A stretch of DNA of 64,000 nucleotides from Labedella phragmitis. Its GTDB lineage: Bacteria > Actinomycetota > Actinomycetes > Actinomycetales > Microbacteriaceae. The stretch lies in assembly GCF_004078635.1 (NCBI RefSeq), contig NZ_RZNB01000006.1:124001-188000 (forward strand). Reading direction: 5' to 3'. The notes beneath the pieces are model-generated. The model was not told where the DNA came from. It did no database searches and saw nothing but the letters and a program-made list of their open reading frames with translations. Of this stretch, positions 50,501 through 58,687 are shown one piece after another. A program made the position numbers and the translations under genes. Each line of letters opens with the position of its first letter. The stretch's first letter is position 1.

Positions 50501-53500
50501 CGCCCACGGTCACCGTGATGTCGGGGAACGACGCGCCTGGTGCGAGCGTCGCGGTCCTGTCGGCGGGCACGCACGTGAAGGAGCCGTCGGTCTCAGGAAC
50601 CGAGCACGACCAGCCCGCGCCTGCCGCCCCCGTCACGGTGACGCCGGCCGGGAGCTCCGGGATGTCGGTCACGGTGATCGGGCCGACGGCCGCGTCGGGG
50701 CCGTCGTTCGAGACGGACAGAGTCCACCCCGTTCCGCTCGTGCCCGCTGTCAGCGGCGCGGCCGAGGCGACCTTCTCGATCGAGAGGTCGGCCGAGTGGA
50801 TCGACGTGGAGGCGGAGGCGTCCGGTCCCGCGTACGGTCCGGCCTGAGACGAGCTCGCTCCCGTGGCGTCGTAGGCGGTCACCGACACACGGTTGGTGTG
50901 CGGGACGCTCGCCCCGACTCCCGGGGCGTCGACGACGGCTTCCGTGGGCACGGCCGCGTACCGCAGCACCGCTGTCTCGCCGCCCGCGAGCCCGCCGAGG
51001 TCCGTCCAGACGAGCGTCTGGACCCCGTCGGCTGTCGACACGGTCGGGTCGGCGACGGCCGTCGTCGTGGAACCGCGCGTGATCGTGGCCGAGCCGCTCA
51101 CGAACGTCCAGTTCGCGGGCAGCACGTCGTCGGCGCGCACGCGCGCAGCGTCCGATCCCGTGTTCTGGAGCGAGACGCCCCACGTGAACGCCGAACCGAT
51201 GGTCGCGGGCGACGTCGTCACGGTCGACTTGGTGGCTGTGACCTCGGGGAAGACCGGAGTCACCGCCGCCGACGCAGGAGCGCTCGCATAACGGCCCCCG
51301 CTCGCGCCCGGCAGGGAGAAGTACTCCGTGGCGCGCACGGTGTTGACCTGCGCGGTCCCGTCGAGATCCGCGGACGCGGCGAGGACGCCGCGGTACGTGA
51401 AGCTCGCCGAGCCGCCCGTCGGGATCGCCGTGACGGTCCACGTCACGGTCCGGCCGTCGGCGCTCACGACGCCGCCGCCCGGGACGTCCGAGACGACGAC
51501 GCCCACCGGGACGTTGTCGACGATCGTGACGTCGTGGGCCGTGCTCGAGGTCGCCGTCGCGGCGTTCGTGGCCGTCACGGTGTAGGTGAAGGTGTCACCC
51601 GGCTTCGGCGCGCCGTTCGAAACCGCCTTCGACATGGACACCGACGGGACCGTCGCCGTGAGCGATGCCACGGGCGAAGCCACCCGGTTCGTGTAGGTCG
51701 GCGAGGTGGTCGTGGTGCTCGGGGTGGTGCCCTTCGCCGTCGAGTTCCAGGCGAGGTACGCCCGGTTGTCGTACCTCGTCCCCGCTGCCGCCGCCGCGGT
51801 CACGGTGACGGGGATCGATACGGTGAGTGTGCGGGCGGTCGGGGCTGCGGAGATGGTGCCGAGCGCGAATCCGACGGGGCTCGCAGTGCCCGTCGTGAAT
51901 TGCGAGCACGCGAGCCCGGTCGTGCCGACCGAGCATGTGGGGGCGCCGGAGACCGTGACGCCGGTCGGCAGCGCGTCGACGATCACGGCGTCGTAGAGGT
52001 TGACGCTCGCGGGGACGGTCGCCGTGAGCGTGTAGCTCGCGGAACCGCCGGCGGGGACGTTGCCGGTCGCGCCGGTCGCATCGCCGACGGTGACCGTCTT
52101 GCCGATGGTCGGCGGCGCCACCGTCACGACGACGTCCCCGCTCGAAGCCGACTGGACGCTCTCGACGGCGGTGTCGCGCTGCCCGTCGGCGAGCGAGGAC
52201 GTGACGACGCGCGCCGTGTTCGTGTACGAGGCGGAGCCGGCGGCGGCGGTGTCGATCGTCGCGGAGATCGTGAGGGTCCGCGACGCCCCGTTGGCGAGGG
52301 TCGGGACGAGGTAGCCGTAGGCACGAGTGCCCGTCGAGCAGCCGATGCCTGCCGGAGCGTCATCGGGACCGAACGTCATGACACCGTCGGGCAGCGGCGA
52401 CTGATAGGAGGCGAACGTGAGCCCGGTGGGCAGGCAGTCGGCGATCACGACGTCCGCTCCCGTCGCGCTCGACGTGTTGCTCGCCGTGAGCGTGAACGTG
52501 ACGGTCTCCCCCGCCGTGAGTCCCGCCGTCTTGCTCGCGGTCTTCGTGATGCGCGGCGACGGGGCGACGACGGTGAGGTCGCGGTTCGCCGTGCGCGTCG
52601 GCACGGCCGTCGTGCCTGCTTCGGTCGTCGTGCTGTCGAAGCGCACCGTGTTGCGGAGGGTGCCGAGAGCGGCCCCGGGCGTGACGGTGAGGCCGGTCAC
52701 GCGCACGGTGAAGACGAGGGGCGTCGCACCGTCGTTGCGGAAGACGGCGGGGAACTCGACGGTTCCGTCGGTCGAGAGCGAGAAGTCGGCGCTCGCACCG
52801 GCGGTGGCGGCGAAGGCACCGGGCTCGTGCACCGCTCCGTCGGGTCCCGTGACCGTGTATGCGGCGTTCGAGGGGTCGAGCGTGGCGGGCAACGGATCGG
52901 TGAGCGATCCGTTGAACACCGTCGTCCCGGCGGGGATGGTGACGGAGTAGGTGTACTCGACACCCTGTCCGTTCACGGCGGAGGCCCCGCTGACGTTGGT
53001 CGCGGCGCTCGCGACTCCGCCGCCCGTCTTCGCGACGGTCGCGTCGGGAAGCGTCACCGTCGCGGTGTCGTTCGCTGCAGGAGCCGAGCCGTCGCCCTCC
53101 GCGGGCGCTGATGCGTCGAGGGAGTCGCGCGTGCGGTACGTGGTGGTGGCGCCCGAGGTCGTGACGGTCGAGAAGCGCGTGACCGACGCGTCGTTCACGA
53201 GACGCGACGAGACGCTGATGCCGGCGGGCACAGTGACCGTGTACGCGAGCTCGGACACGGCGGACGGCGCGAGGCTCGCGATCGTCCACAGGATCACGTC
53301 CCGGTCGGCGTGCGACGCGGCGATGCCGGCGGGGGCCGGACCGCACGTGCCGCCCGCGGTGATCCCCGACACGTCCTCGCAGGCGACGCCCACGGGCAGC
53401 GCGTCCCACACGGTGACGGAGCCGACAGGGACGTCCGTGCCGGCGGCCGCCGTGCCGGTGTTCGAGACGGACAGGCGATAGCCGAGGGCCGTGCCGCCGC

Positions 53501-55793
53501 CCGCTGTCGTGCTCGAGGTCGGGGCGACGGCCGAGCCGTTGCGGGACACGATGGCCTTGTCGAGAGCGACGGACGGCGCCGACGCGACCGCATAGCCGAC
53601 GTTCGTGCGCAGCGAGGCGACGGACCCGACCGAGTTCTCCTGCCGGTACTTCATGAGGTTGTCGACGAGGTCGGGCTTCGCGGCGTTCGACCCCTGCGCG
53701 TCGATCGTCGCGAGGACGTAGAGCACCGCGACCTGACCCTTCGCGACATAGCGCCCGCTCGTTCCCTCCGCGCGACCGAGGTTCCACGTCGCCTGGGTCT
53801 CGCCGGAGGAGGCCAGGACGACCTGGGGAGCTGGGACGGTGCTCTCGGCGCCGTACGCCCAGCCGGCGAACGTCGTGCCGACGGGGACCATGTCCGTCAC
53901 ACGCGCGTTCCGACTCTCGGTCGTGTCGGCGAAGTCGATCTCGAGCCGGAAGCAGAGCGCGTCGCCGAGCAGGAAGGCGGAGGTCGGCGTCGTCGTGTAG
54001 CCCGTCGTGGGCGCTGCGGCGCACTCTGCGGCGGTCGAGACGGGCGTGCGCTCGAGGACCGACTTCGAGATGCGGGTCTCATCCGTCGCGAGGGCGGCGT
54101 GAGAGTCGTCGCGGACCGGCTGCGTCGTCGGCGACTGCTCGGTCGCCGGTCGGGCCGTGCTCGTTCCGTCGATCTCGACGGCGTTGTCGAAGGTGTCCCC
54201 CGCTGCGGTCGGGCCGCCGAGACTTCCCGAGAACGTGCTGCGCATGAGGACCGGATACGAGATGGTCGCCGTCGCGTTCGTCGCGAGCGTCGCCGTGTCC
54301 GGCGTCATGGTGATCTCGAACTCACCCGTCGCGGCGGTGAAGCGGACGCTCTCGATCGTCGCGCCCGACGGCGCCTCGTCGAGCCGCGGGTCGCGGGCCG
54401 GGTCGCACTCCGCGGGGAACGTGTCGCCGAGGCGCGTCGTCCCGACGGGGAAGGCGGGGCAGAGCCCGTTGTCGAGCGTGTCGACGATCGTCATGGCTGA
54501 CGTGCTCGCATACTCGCTCGCACGCAGGAGCAGCTCGTACGTCGCGATCTCACCCGCCTCGAAATCGGTCCGGTCGACCGACTTGATGATGGAGAGGTCT
54601 GACGCGGTCACGGTGACACTGTCGGAGGAGACCGTGGTCGTCGTGGCGCCGGGGGCGACGAGACCTGTGTATGTGCCGGAGGCCGTGGCGGTGTTCGTGA
54701 TGGCCGAAGCGTCGTCGACATGTCGCGTCGACGCCCCCGTGTTGTTGTCGAGGTTCGCCGCCTGGCCACCGCTCGTCGGGGCCGGGGTGCCGGCGGCGAA
54801 GGCCATCGTGTTCGCTCGCAACGGGACGGCCGCGGCGTAGTCGATCGTTCGCGAGGCTCCCGCGGCGAGGGTCCCGAGCGTCCAGGTGACCTTCGTGTAG
54901 ATCCCGGCGGGGCGCCCGCTCGGGTTCTCGACCGTCTCCACCGAGGTCGGCGTCGTGCACTCGCCGGGCGTCAGCCCGGGAGCCGTCGTGGAGGTCAGGG
55001 CGGGGGCCCCGTCGTACTCGACACCGGTCGTGGAGTTGTCGACGCGACCGCAGCCGAGGAACTCGAGCCAGGACGGGAGGTAGTCGACGACCGTCACGCC
55101 CGTCGTCGCCCCCTCCTCGGTGTTGACGACGCGGATGGAGTAGACGGTCGCCTGATCGTGGACGCCGCGCAGGAGCTCGTGCTCGGGGCTCGGCTCGGAC
55201 TTCGTGAGGTCGAGGGCGCTCACGCTCGTGGCTTCGGAGGTCAGCTGATCGTCGTCGGTGTACGACGACGCGATCGGGACCCCTGTGGCGTCGAACTTCG
55301 GAACCATGCGAGCGTCGGAGTGGGCGAACGCGCCGGCCTCTGCCCGATAGACGCTCCCCACGGGGAAGAGTTCGGGGTCGGCGCGGATGGTGAACCGGAT
55401 GCCCGAGACGTCGTTTCCCGCCAGGTCGGAGACGTTCGACCAGAGGAGCACCTGGTGGGTCACGAGCGGCTCGGTGCCGTCGGTCACCGTCACGATCGTC
55501 GGATCGCCGAGCCCCGCCGGCACCGTCGAGCCGGCCACGTAGGAGATGCCGGGGAGCATCTCGTACCGGAAGGACAGGTTGTAGCGATCGGTCGACGAGG
55601 AGTTGCGCGCCTCGAGGGCCACCGTCTCCGTCTCCCCCGCGAGGATGCTCTCGGGCGTCGTGGCCGTGAGCGAGATGACGCCGTCGGCTTGGGCCGCGGG
55701 AGCCACGACTCCGACGGTGAGGACGGCGGCGAGAAGGGCGGTGACGATCGACATTGCGAGCAGGCGTGCGCGACCGGGCAGGGTGGAGAGCAT
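47577..55793 (-). CDS. Giant DUF11-repeat surface protein with LPFTG sortase anchor
   Basis: 2738 residues from ATG 55793. A signal peptide (GRARLLAMSIVTALLAAVLTVGVV, then APAAQA) is followed by at least 17 DUF11-type beta-sandwich units of about 110-150 residues, each with a VxDxLPxG-like hinge (VADALPTGLSFVS, VVDTLPEGVSFVG, VTDVLPAGQEFVS). At residue 2704 is LPFTG, then a membrane helix and RRR: a sortase cell-wall sorting signal. It would form a long stalk outside the cell, perhaps an adhesin. No sortase gene is in the window. An alternative GTG start at 55865 exists. No ribosome binding site precedes the ATG. The gene ends about 120 bases before the pdxH-like gene. Confidence 0.9.
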   Translation of the reverse strand: MLSTLPGRARLLAMSIVTALLAAVLTVGVVAPAAQADGVISLTATTPESILAGETETVALEARNSSSTDRYNLSFRYEMLPGISYVAGSTVPAGLGDPTIVTVTDGTEPLVTHQVLLWSNVSDLAGNDVSGIRFTIRADPELFPVGSVYRAEAGAFAHSDARMVPKFDATGVPIASSYTDDDQLTSEATSVSALDLTKSEPSPEHELLRGVHDQATVYSIRVVNTEEGATTGVTVVDYLPSWLEFLGCGRVDNSTTGVEYDGAPALTSTTAPGLTPGECTTPTSVETVENPSGRPAGIYTKVTWTLGTLAAGASRTIDYAAAVPLRANTMAFAAGTPAPTSGGQAANLDNNTGASTRHVDDASAITNTATASGTYTGLVAPGATTTTVSSDSVTVTASDLSIIKSVDRTDFEAGEIATYELLLRASEYASTSAMTIVDTLDNGLCPAFPVGTTRLGDTFPAECDPARDPRLDEAPSGATIESVRFTAATGEFEITMTPDTATLATNATATISYPVLMRSTFSGSLGGPTAAGDTFDNAVEIDGTSTARPATEQSPTTQPVRDDSHAALATDETRISKSVLERTPVSTAAECAAAPTTGYTTTPTSAFLLGDALCFRLEIDFADTTESRNARVTDMVPVGTTFAGWAYGAESTVPAPQVVLASSGETQATWNLGRAEGTSGRYVAKGQVAVLYVLATIDAQGSNAAKPDLVDNLMKYRQENSVGSVASLRTNVGYAVASAPSVALDKAIVSRNGSAVAPTSSTTAGGGTALGYRLSVSNTGTAAAGTDVPVGSVTVWDALPVGVACEDVSGITAGGTCGPAPAGIAASHADRDVILWTIASLAPSAVSELAYTVTVPAGISVSSRLVNDASVTRFSTVTTSGATTTYRTRDSLDASAPAEGDGSAPAANDTATVTLPDATVAKTGGGVASAATNVSGASAVNGQGVEYTYSVTIPAGTTVFNGSLTDPLPATLDPSNAAYTVTGPDGAVHEPGAFAATAGASADFSLSTDGTVEFPAVFRNDGATPLVFTVRVTGLTVTPGAALGTLRNTVRFDSTTTEAGTTAVPTRTANRDLTVVAPSPRITKTASKTAGLTAGETVTFTLTASNTSSATGADVVIADCLPTGLTFASYQSPLPDGVMTFGPDDAPAGIGCSTGTRAYGYLVPTLANGASRTLTISATIDTAAAGSASYTNTARVVTSSLADGQRDTAVESVQSASSGDVVVTVAPPTIGKTVTVGDATGATGNVPAGGSASYTLTATVPASVNLYDAVIVDALPTGVTVSGAPTCSVGTTGLACSQFTTGTASPVGFALGTISAAPTARTLTVSIPVTVTAAAAAGTRYDNRAYLAWNSTAKGTTPSTTTTSPTYTNRVASPVASLTATVPSVSMSKAVSNGAPKPGDTFTYTVTATNAATATSSTAHDVTIVDNVPVGVVVSDVPGGGVVSADGRTVTWTVTAIPTGGSASFTYRGVLAASADLDGTAQVNTVRATEYFSLPGASGGRYASAPASAAVTPVFPEVTATKSTVTTSPATIGSAFTWGVSLQNTGSDAARVRADDVLPANWTFVSGSATITRGSTTTAVADPTVSTADGVQTLVWTDLGGLAGGETAVLRYAAVPTEAVVDAPGVGASVPHTNRVSVTAYDATGASSSQAGPYAGPDASASTSIHSADLSIEKVASAAPLTAGTSGTGWTLSVSNDGPDAAVGPITVTDIPELPAGVTVTGAAGAGWSCSVPETDGSFTCVPADRTATLAPGASFPDITVTVGVASSVAAGTSIPNTATVSSATHDGDPTGDTSTAELETAATADLSIEKITSGAVGAGRTVSWLLRAANAGPSDALGTVTVTDDVPAGVSGVTADGGDAWSCDVDGNTVTCERDGLARGSSVEPIVVTGRVDSGLTGTLANTATVENDTNDPVSDDNTSSTEDAIDTDTTLAVEKTLPGGELVPGTRATYRIAVTATGDADARDVSVADALPTGLSFVSAASVAGDWSCAAADGTNVVCELDGVIPASETRTLDVTVAVSPSLTGDVVNRAVASAENAPDATGSWTNASTPLADLTVSKSHPAGDVVAGTDLDYTIVVGNAGPSDIPSGSPTTVTDVLPAGQEFVSASGDGWTSSYESDTRTVTLTTSAAVPVSGSFPAVTLTVALDASLTEQSMRNTVTAVNALASGSVTASDDVLVTTEADVSIEKSLTSSPVAAAGTEATFDIVVSNAGPSNAAALEIADLLPPGMTATEISGDGWTCDVEAVQCTLATLAPGATTVSVTVAIDPAVRASRLENTATLTWTDSDGGHSDQSSATVEVVERADISLEKTAVDEDGKEVSTAIAGLEQRYSIVVSNAGPSDASGPVTVVDTLPEGVSFVGSNDGWTCAVDAVDARTVTCSTRGAIAADGTGPELILTTAIDGSLPAGELTNSVTASTGSPSGIPVEPADATVTVEPLANVSIDIAHAGDGAIDARVPFTVSVANDGPSAARDVTVVVHVPAGLRIDGTLGSDQRWTCAEPVSTDTGADVTCVLDGVLASGTSAPPLVLGTIVTGGAYPSVSVTAEVSTSTPEPTLEDNADVDALPVAALSSLSITKTHEGPLTRGETVDYTITVTNSGPTEDPGPVVVTDALPRGLASLAVSSDGATCELGQIVRCVVDGPLGAGESVVVELTARVAADAPERVVNTAVVETESAQVSDSGPVEGARTAEDPAEVTGEAALPFTGASVWSLLVMAIAALAAGGVLLLARRRAPSV

Positions 55794-56013
55794 CGTGTCC
55801 GTTGGGGCTAGGCGACGGGGAGAAGGGGACCGTCGCAGCGCACGTGTATCGATTCGGGTGTGCACAGGGCGGACGGTCCGCTCTGGACACTATCGGACGG
55901 CCGTCCCCTCTCTCGTCCCCCCGTTCCGGGGCCGGGCTCGTGAGCCCCGCCACCCTCGGGGAGCTGGGCGCGCGGGAGCCACTGCCGCATCTGCTAACGT
56001 GGCAGAGCACTGC

Positions 56014-56086
56014 GCCTCCGTAGCTCAGGGGATAGAGCGCCGGTTTCCGGTACCGAAGGTCGGGGGTTCGAATCCCTCCGGGGGCA
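56014..56086 (+). tRNA. tRNA-Arg (anticodon CCG)
   Basis: 73 bases fold into a standard cloverleaf: acceptor GCCTCCG with CGGGGGC (one G-T pair), D stem GCTC/GAGC, anticodon loop TTCCGGT, T arm GGGGG-TTCGAAT-CCCTC and discriminator A. The anticodon CCG reads codon CGG. The base pair 27-43 is C-A, a mismatch at the top of the anticodon stem. The genomic sequence continues CCCA, so CCA is added after transcription. Confidence 0.93.
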
Positions 56087-56092
56087 CCCAAG

Positions 56093-56141
56093 GTCCGAAG
56101 TCCCAACATGCAGCTGAATGGGTGATGTTGGGGCTTCGGAC
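56093..56141 (+). terminator. Hairpin after tRNA-Arg
   Basis: 17-base arms 56093-56109 and 56125-56141 (GTCCGAAGTCCCAACAT and its complement with one mismatch) start six bases after the tRNA. It is a good terminator or processing hairpin for the tRNA transcript. The 200 bases between it and the next gene show nothing recognisable. Confidence 0.65.
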
Positions 56142-56344
56142 TCGTGCGTTGCGGCGGCTCCGCTCGTGGGCCGCCTCACACGACGTCACAGCCTGGTCGA
56201 GGAGAGCTCAGTTCTCGTGCGCGGACAGGATCGCTTCGTCCAGTCGGCCGGTCTCGGCTCGCTGCATCGCAACCGTGGCGCGGGACCGCCCGACGTCCGT
56301 AGCTCATCGGGCGCTCCCGCGCGCTCTGGACAGCTCAGAGCCGG

Positions 56345-57283
56345 TCAGTTCGTCCCGCGGGTCCGCAGCACCGACATGCTCCCGTACAGCGACATGAGAT
56401 GGGCGAGCTCGACCTCGTCGTGGAACGACGCGATGCCGCGTCCGAAGTCCTTCGCGGTCTCGATCGCGAATCGGACGGCCTGCTCGACGTCGTGCAGATC
56501 GGTCGCGCCCGTCGCCGATCCGGCGACGGCCGTCTCGGTGACGATCGCGACACCGACCACGGGAGCGCTCGTCGCGGTGCAGGGCTGCACGATCGAGTTC
56601 ACGTGGTAGACGTCGTTGCCGTACGGGGTGATGTCCTGCGTCGTGATGGGCATGACCACCGGCGCTCGGCCGGTGGTGCGGCCGACGATGTCCAAGAGCG
56701 TCTCGGAGACGCGCAGGATCCAGCCGTCGGCGATCGTCGGGGTGATGGCGATCCCCTTCCGATTGCAGACCCGGTTGCCCTTGGTCGTGTCGATGGAGAT
56801 GATCGCGTCCATGTCGGCGGTGACCTCGTGAGCGTTGCTGACGTCCTGCTCGATGACGGATCCCATGAACGGCACCGGGTCGTGCGGCTGGGTCGGCGCG
56901 TCCGGGTCGATGTGCGTGGCGACGATCACATCACCGGGCAGGCGATCTCCCCGCTCGGACATCGCGAGGAGCTTCGCCGCGATGGTCACCGCGGCGAGGG
57001 CGCCGTCGCCGTCGCTGACGAACCCGATCTGCTCCGGGCGCGCGCCGAGCCCCCCGAGGCGGCCGAGGATCCCGAGAGTCGGCGCCGAGCCGCCTGCGGC
57101 GCGGCCGTCCGTGCCGGGGATCGTGATGCGCACGAAGTCCGTCTCGCCACGGTCGCCTGCGACGGTTTCCACAGCGATGTCAGCGCCGGCGGAGATCCCC
57201 CGCAGGTAGTCGGCGACGGCGGTGCCGCGCACCGCCGGGTCATCGAGCAGATCGTAGGCGGTGATGAGATGGGACCAGGACAT
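56345..57283 (-). CDS. DUF1177 domain protein
   Basis: 312 residues that fit the DUF1177 family throughout (SGDVIVATHIDPDA-like region, FMGSVIEQDVSNAHEV, SIDTTKGNRVCNRKGIAITPT, TTQDITPYGNDVYHVNSIVQP). Function is unknown. The alternation of HID, DTTKGN and a final DLHDVEQAVRFAIETAKDF is reminiscent of M42/M20 metallopeptidases, but I cannot show metal ligands. No signal or membrane segment. It is the last gene of an operon with two racemase-fold proteins and an OPT transporter; the ribosome binding site GGGAGGAA is strong. Confidence 0.82.
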   Translation of the reverse strand: MSWSHLITAYDLLDDPAVRGTAVADYLRGISAGADIAVETVAGDRGETDFVRITIPGTDGRAAGGSAPTLGILGRLGGLGARPEQIGFVSDGDGALAAVTIAAKLLAMSERGDRLPGDVIVATHIDPDAPTQPHDPVPFMGSVIEQDVSNAHEVTADMDAIISIDTTKGNRVCNRKGIAITPTIADGWILRVSETLLDIVGRTTGRAPVVMPITTQDITPYGNDVYHVNSIVQPCTATSAPVVGVAIVTETAVAGSATGATDLHDVEQAVRFAIETAKDFGRGIASFHDEVELAHLMSLYGSMSVLRTRGTN

Positions 57284-57329
57284 GGTGTGTTTCCTCCCGT
57301 TGATGGTGCGTGTGCGTTGTGGATCTCGG

Positions 57330-57980
57330 TCAGCGCCCGGTGATGGCCGGGTCGTGGATGGCCGCGTCGGCGGCGGCTAGGACGGCGTCGACGATCGGCA
57401 CGTCGATCTGTTCGGCGAGGGTCGCTTTCAGACCGATCGTCGTCATACCCGTGCAGGCGAACATGATGACGTTCGCTCCGCGGTCGACGAGGTGGTGGGC
57501 GGCGGCGACGGCCGCGCTGAGGCCCTCGGGGGTGAGGAGGTGGCGCGTCTCGCTGACCCCGTCGGGGACGACCGCAGCGACGAGCCGGTCTCCGAGCACC
57601 TCCGTGACGGCGAGCGGCGTGTCCTTCGTAAGGTCGAGCACCCCGACCCTGTCCCCCAGTCCCAGTGCCGCACGTGCCGCCGATGCGCCTGCCCCGTGGA
57701 CAGGCACGGTGACGCGATCACGCGCTGCTGCCAGGCCGGGGCCCGCGGCGCAACTGAGCACGATCGCCTCGACGCCGTCTTCGCGTTCCATCCGCGCAGC
57801 GAGGTCCGCGACCTTCGGCGCGGCGAGGGCGAACGTCTCCTCGGAGAACACGCCGCGTGGCTGCTCGGGGATGCTTCGGGAGACCGTCTCGACACCGTAG
57901 GTGGCGCGGATCACGGTGCCGTGCTGATCGAGCAGGTGCGGGTCGTCGGTGGTGAGCACACGGATCACGCCGATCCTCAT
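57330..57980 (-). CDS. Asp/Glu/hydantoin racemase-fold protein
   Basis: 216 residues. The two cysteines that act as acid and base in cofactor-independent racemases are at 77 (AIVLSCAAGPG) and 176 (VIMFACTGMTT), with the family's repeated Rossmann-like halves. It begins MRIGVIRVLTTDDPH, and TYGVETVSRSIPEQPRG is typical of the Asp/Glu racemase superfamily. A racemase of an amino acid or hydantoin is likely; substrate unknown. It overlaps aroM by four bases. Confidence 0.8.
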   Translation of the reverse strand: MRIGVIRVLTTDDPHLLDQHGTVIRATYGVETVSRSIPEQPRGVFSEETFALAAPKVADLAARMEREDGVEAIVLSCAAGPGLAAARDRVTVPVHGAGASAARAALGLGDRVGVLDLTKDTPLAVTEVLGDRLVAAVVPDGVSETRHLLTPEGLSAAVAAAHHLVDRGANVIMFACTGMTTIGLKATLAEQIDVPIVDAVLAAADAAIHDPAITGR

Positions 57981-58687
57981 GCGACTCCGCTTCCCGTCAC
58001 CGGCACCCCGAGCGTCTCGGCGGCGAGGCGCGCAGCGACGGAGCGCGCCACAACGACGGGTAAGCCGGTCTCGGCGGCAACGGCCGCGCGCATCGCCGCG
58101 GTGTAGCCGAAGCAGTCCATCGCGATCAGCCTCGCGCCGCCCGACGCGAGCTCGCGTGCGGCCTCCCTCAGCCGTTCCTCGGTGTCCGTATACGGGGATG
58201 CGGCCGACACGATGACGCTGACGTCCACGCCGACGACCGTGCGGAACTTCTGCAGCGTGTCGGCCTCTTGCTCCGGCAGCGGCGCGATGATTCCGACGGT
58301 CGCGCCGTGGGGAGCTGTCGCCGCGACGGCGTGAGCGATGATCCGATCCGGGACGAAGAACGGCTTCGACAGGGGCATCGCAGGGAATGGGCCCGTGCAC
58401 GCGAGGAGGATCGCGTCGACCTCCTCCTCGAGAGCGATGAGGATGCGGGGCAGTCGCCGCATCACGGATGCTTCGCCGATGATGGCTGAGCCTCCGTCGG
58501 CGAGGCGGGTGGTGAGCGCGTGATCGCCGTCGGTCGGGGCGAAGGAGGCGATCTCCTCCTGACTGCAGCCATCGAGCACGCCCCGTTCGACGAGTTCGAT
58601 GCCGGGAAGGAGGTCCTCGAGCTCCGGTGCGAGGTCCACCCGGGGGGTCTGCCCGATCGTGACGACACCGAGTCTCATGGCGTTCAT
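57977..58687 (-). CDS. AroM family protein
   Basis: 236 residues, starting MNAMRLGVVTIGQTPRVDLAPEL, the hallmark of AroM. This family is also of the Asp/Glu racemase fold; two cysteines lie at equivalent places, Cys97 (ILLACTGPFP) and Cys192 (LIAMDCFGYT). E. coli AroM has no known function. Here it overlaps both the OPT transporter gene (ATGA) and the second racemase gene, so two racemase-fold proteins are made in equal amounts and may form a pair. Confidence 0.88.
   Translation of the reverse strand: MNAMRLGVVTIGQTPRVDLAPELEDLLPGIELVERGVLDGCSQEEIASFAPTDGDHALTTRLADGGSAIIGEASVMRRLPRILIALEEEVDAILLACTGPFPAMPLSKPFFVPDRIIAHAVAATAPHGATVGIIAPLPEQEADTLQKFRTVVGVDVSVIVSAASPYTDTEERLREAARELASGGARLIAMDCFGYTAAMRAAVAAETGLPVVVARSVAARLAAETLGVPVTGSGVA

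Noticed and set aside
48918..53111. Open frame of about 1400 codons on the plus strand within the giant surface-protein gene
   Set aside because: It lies opposite the DUF11 protein and comes from the GC-rich third codon positions. It has no family motif, no signal peptide and an Arg-rich composition typical of antisense frames.
56014..56141. tRNA-Arg as attachment site of an integrated element
   Set aside because: No integrase and no repeat of the tRNA 3' end is seen downstream in this window, so an attachment site is not supported.
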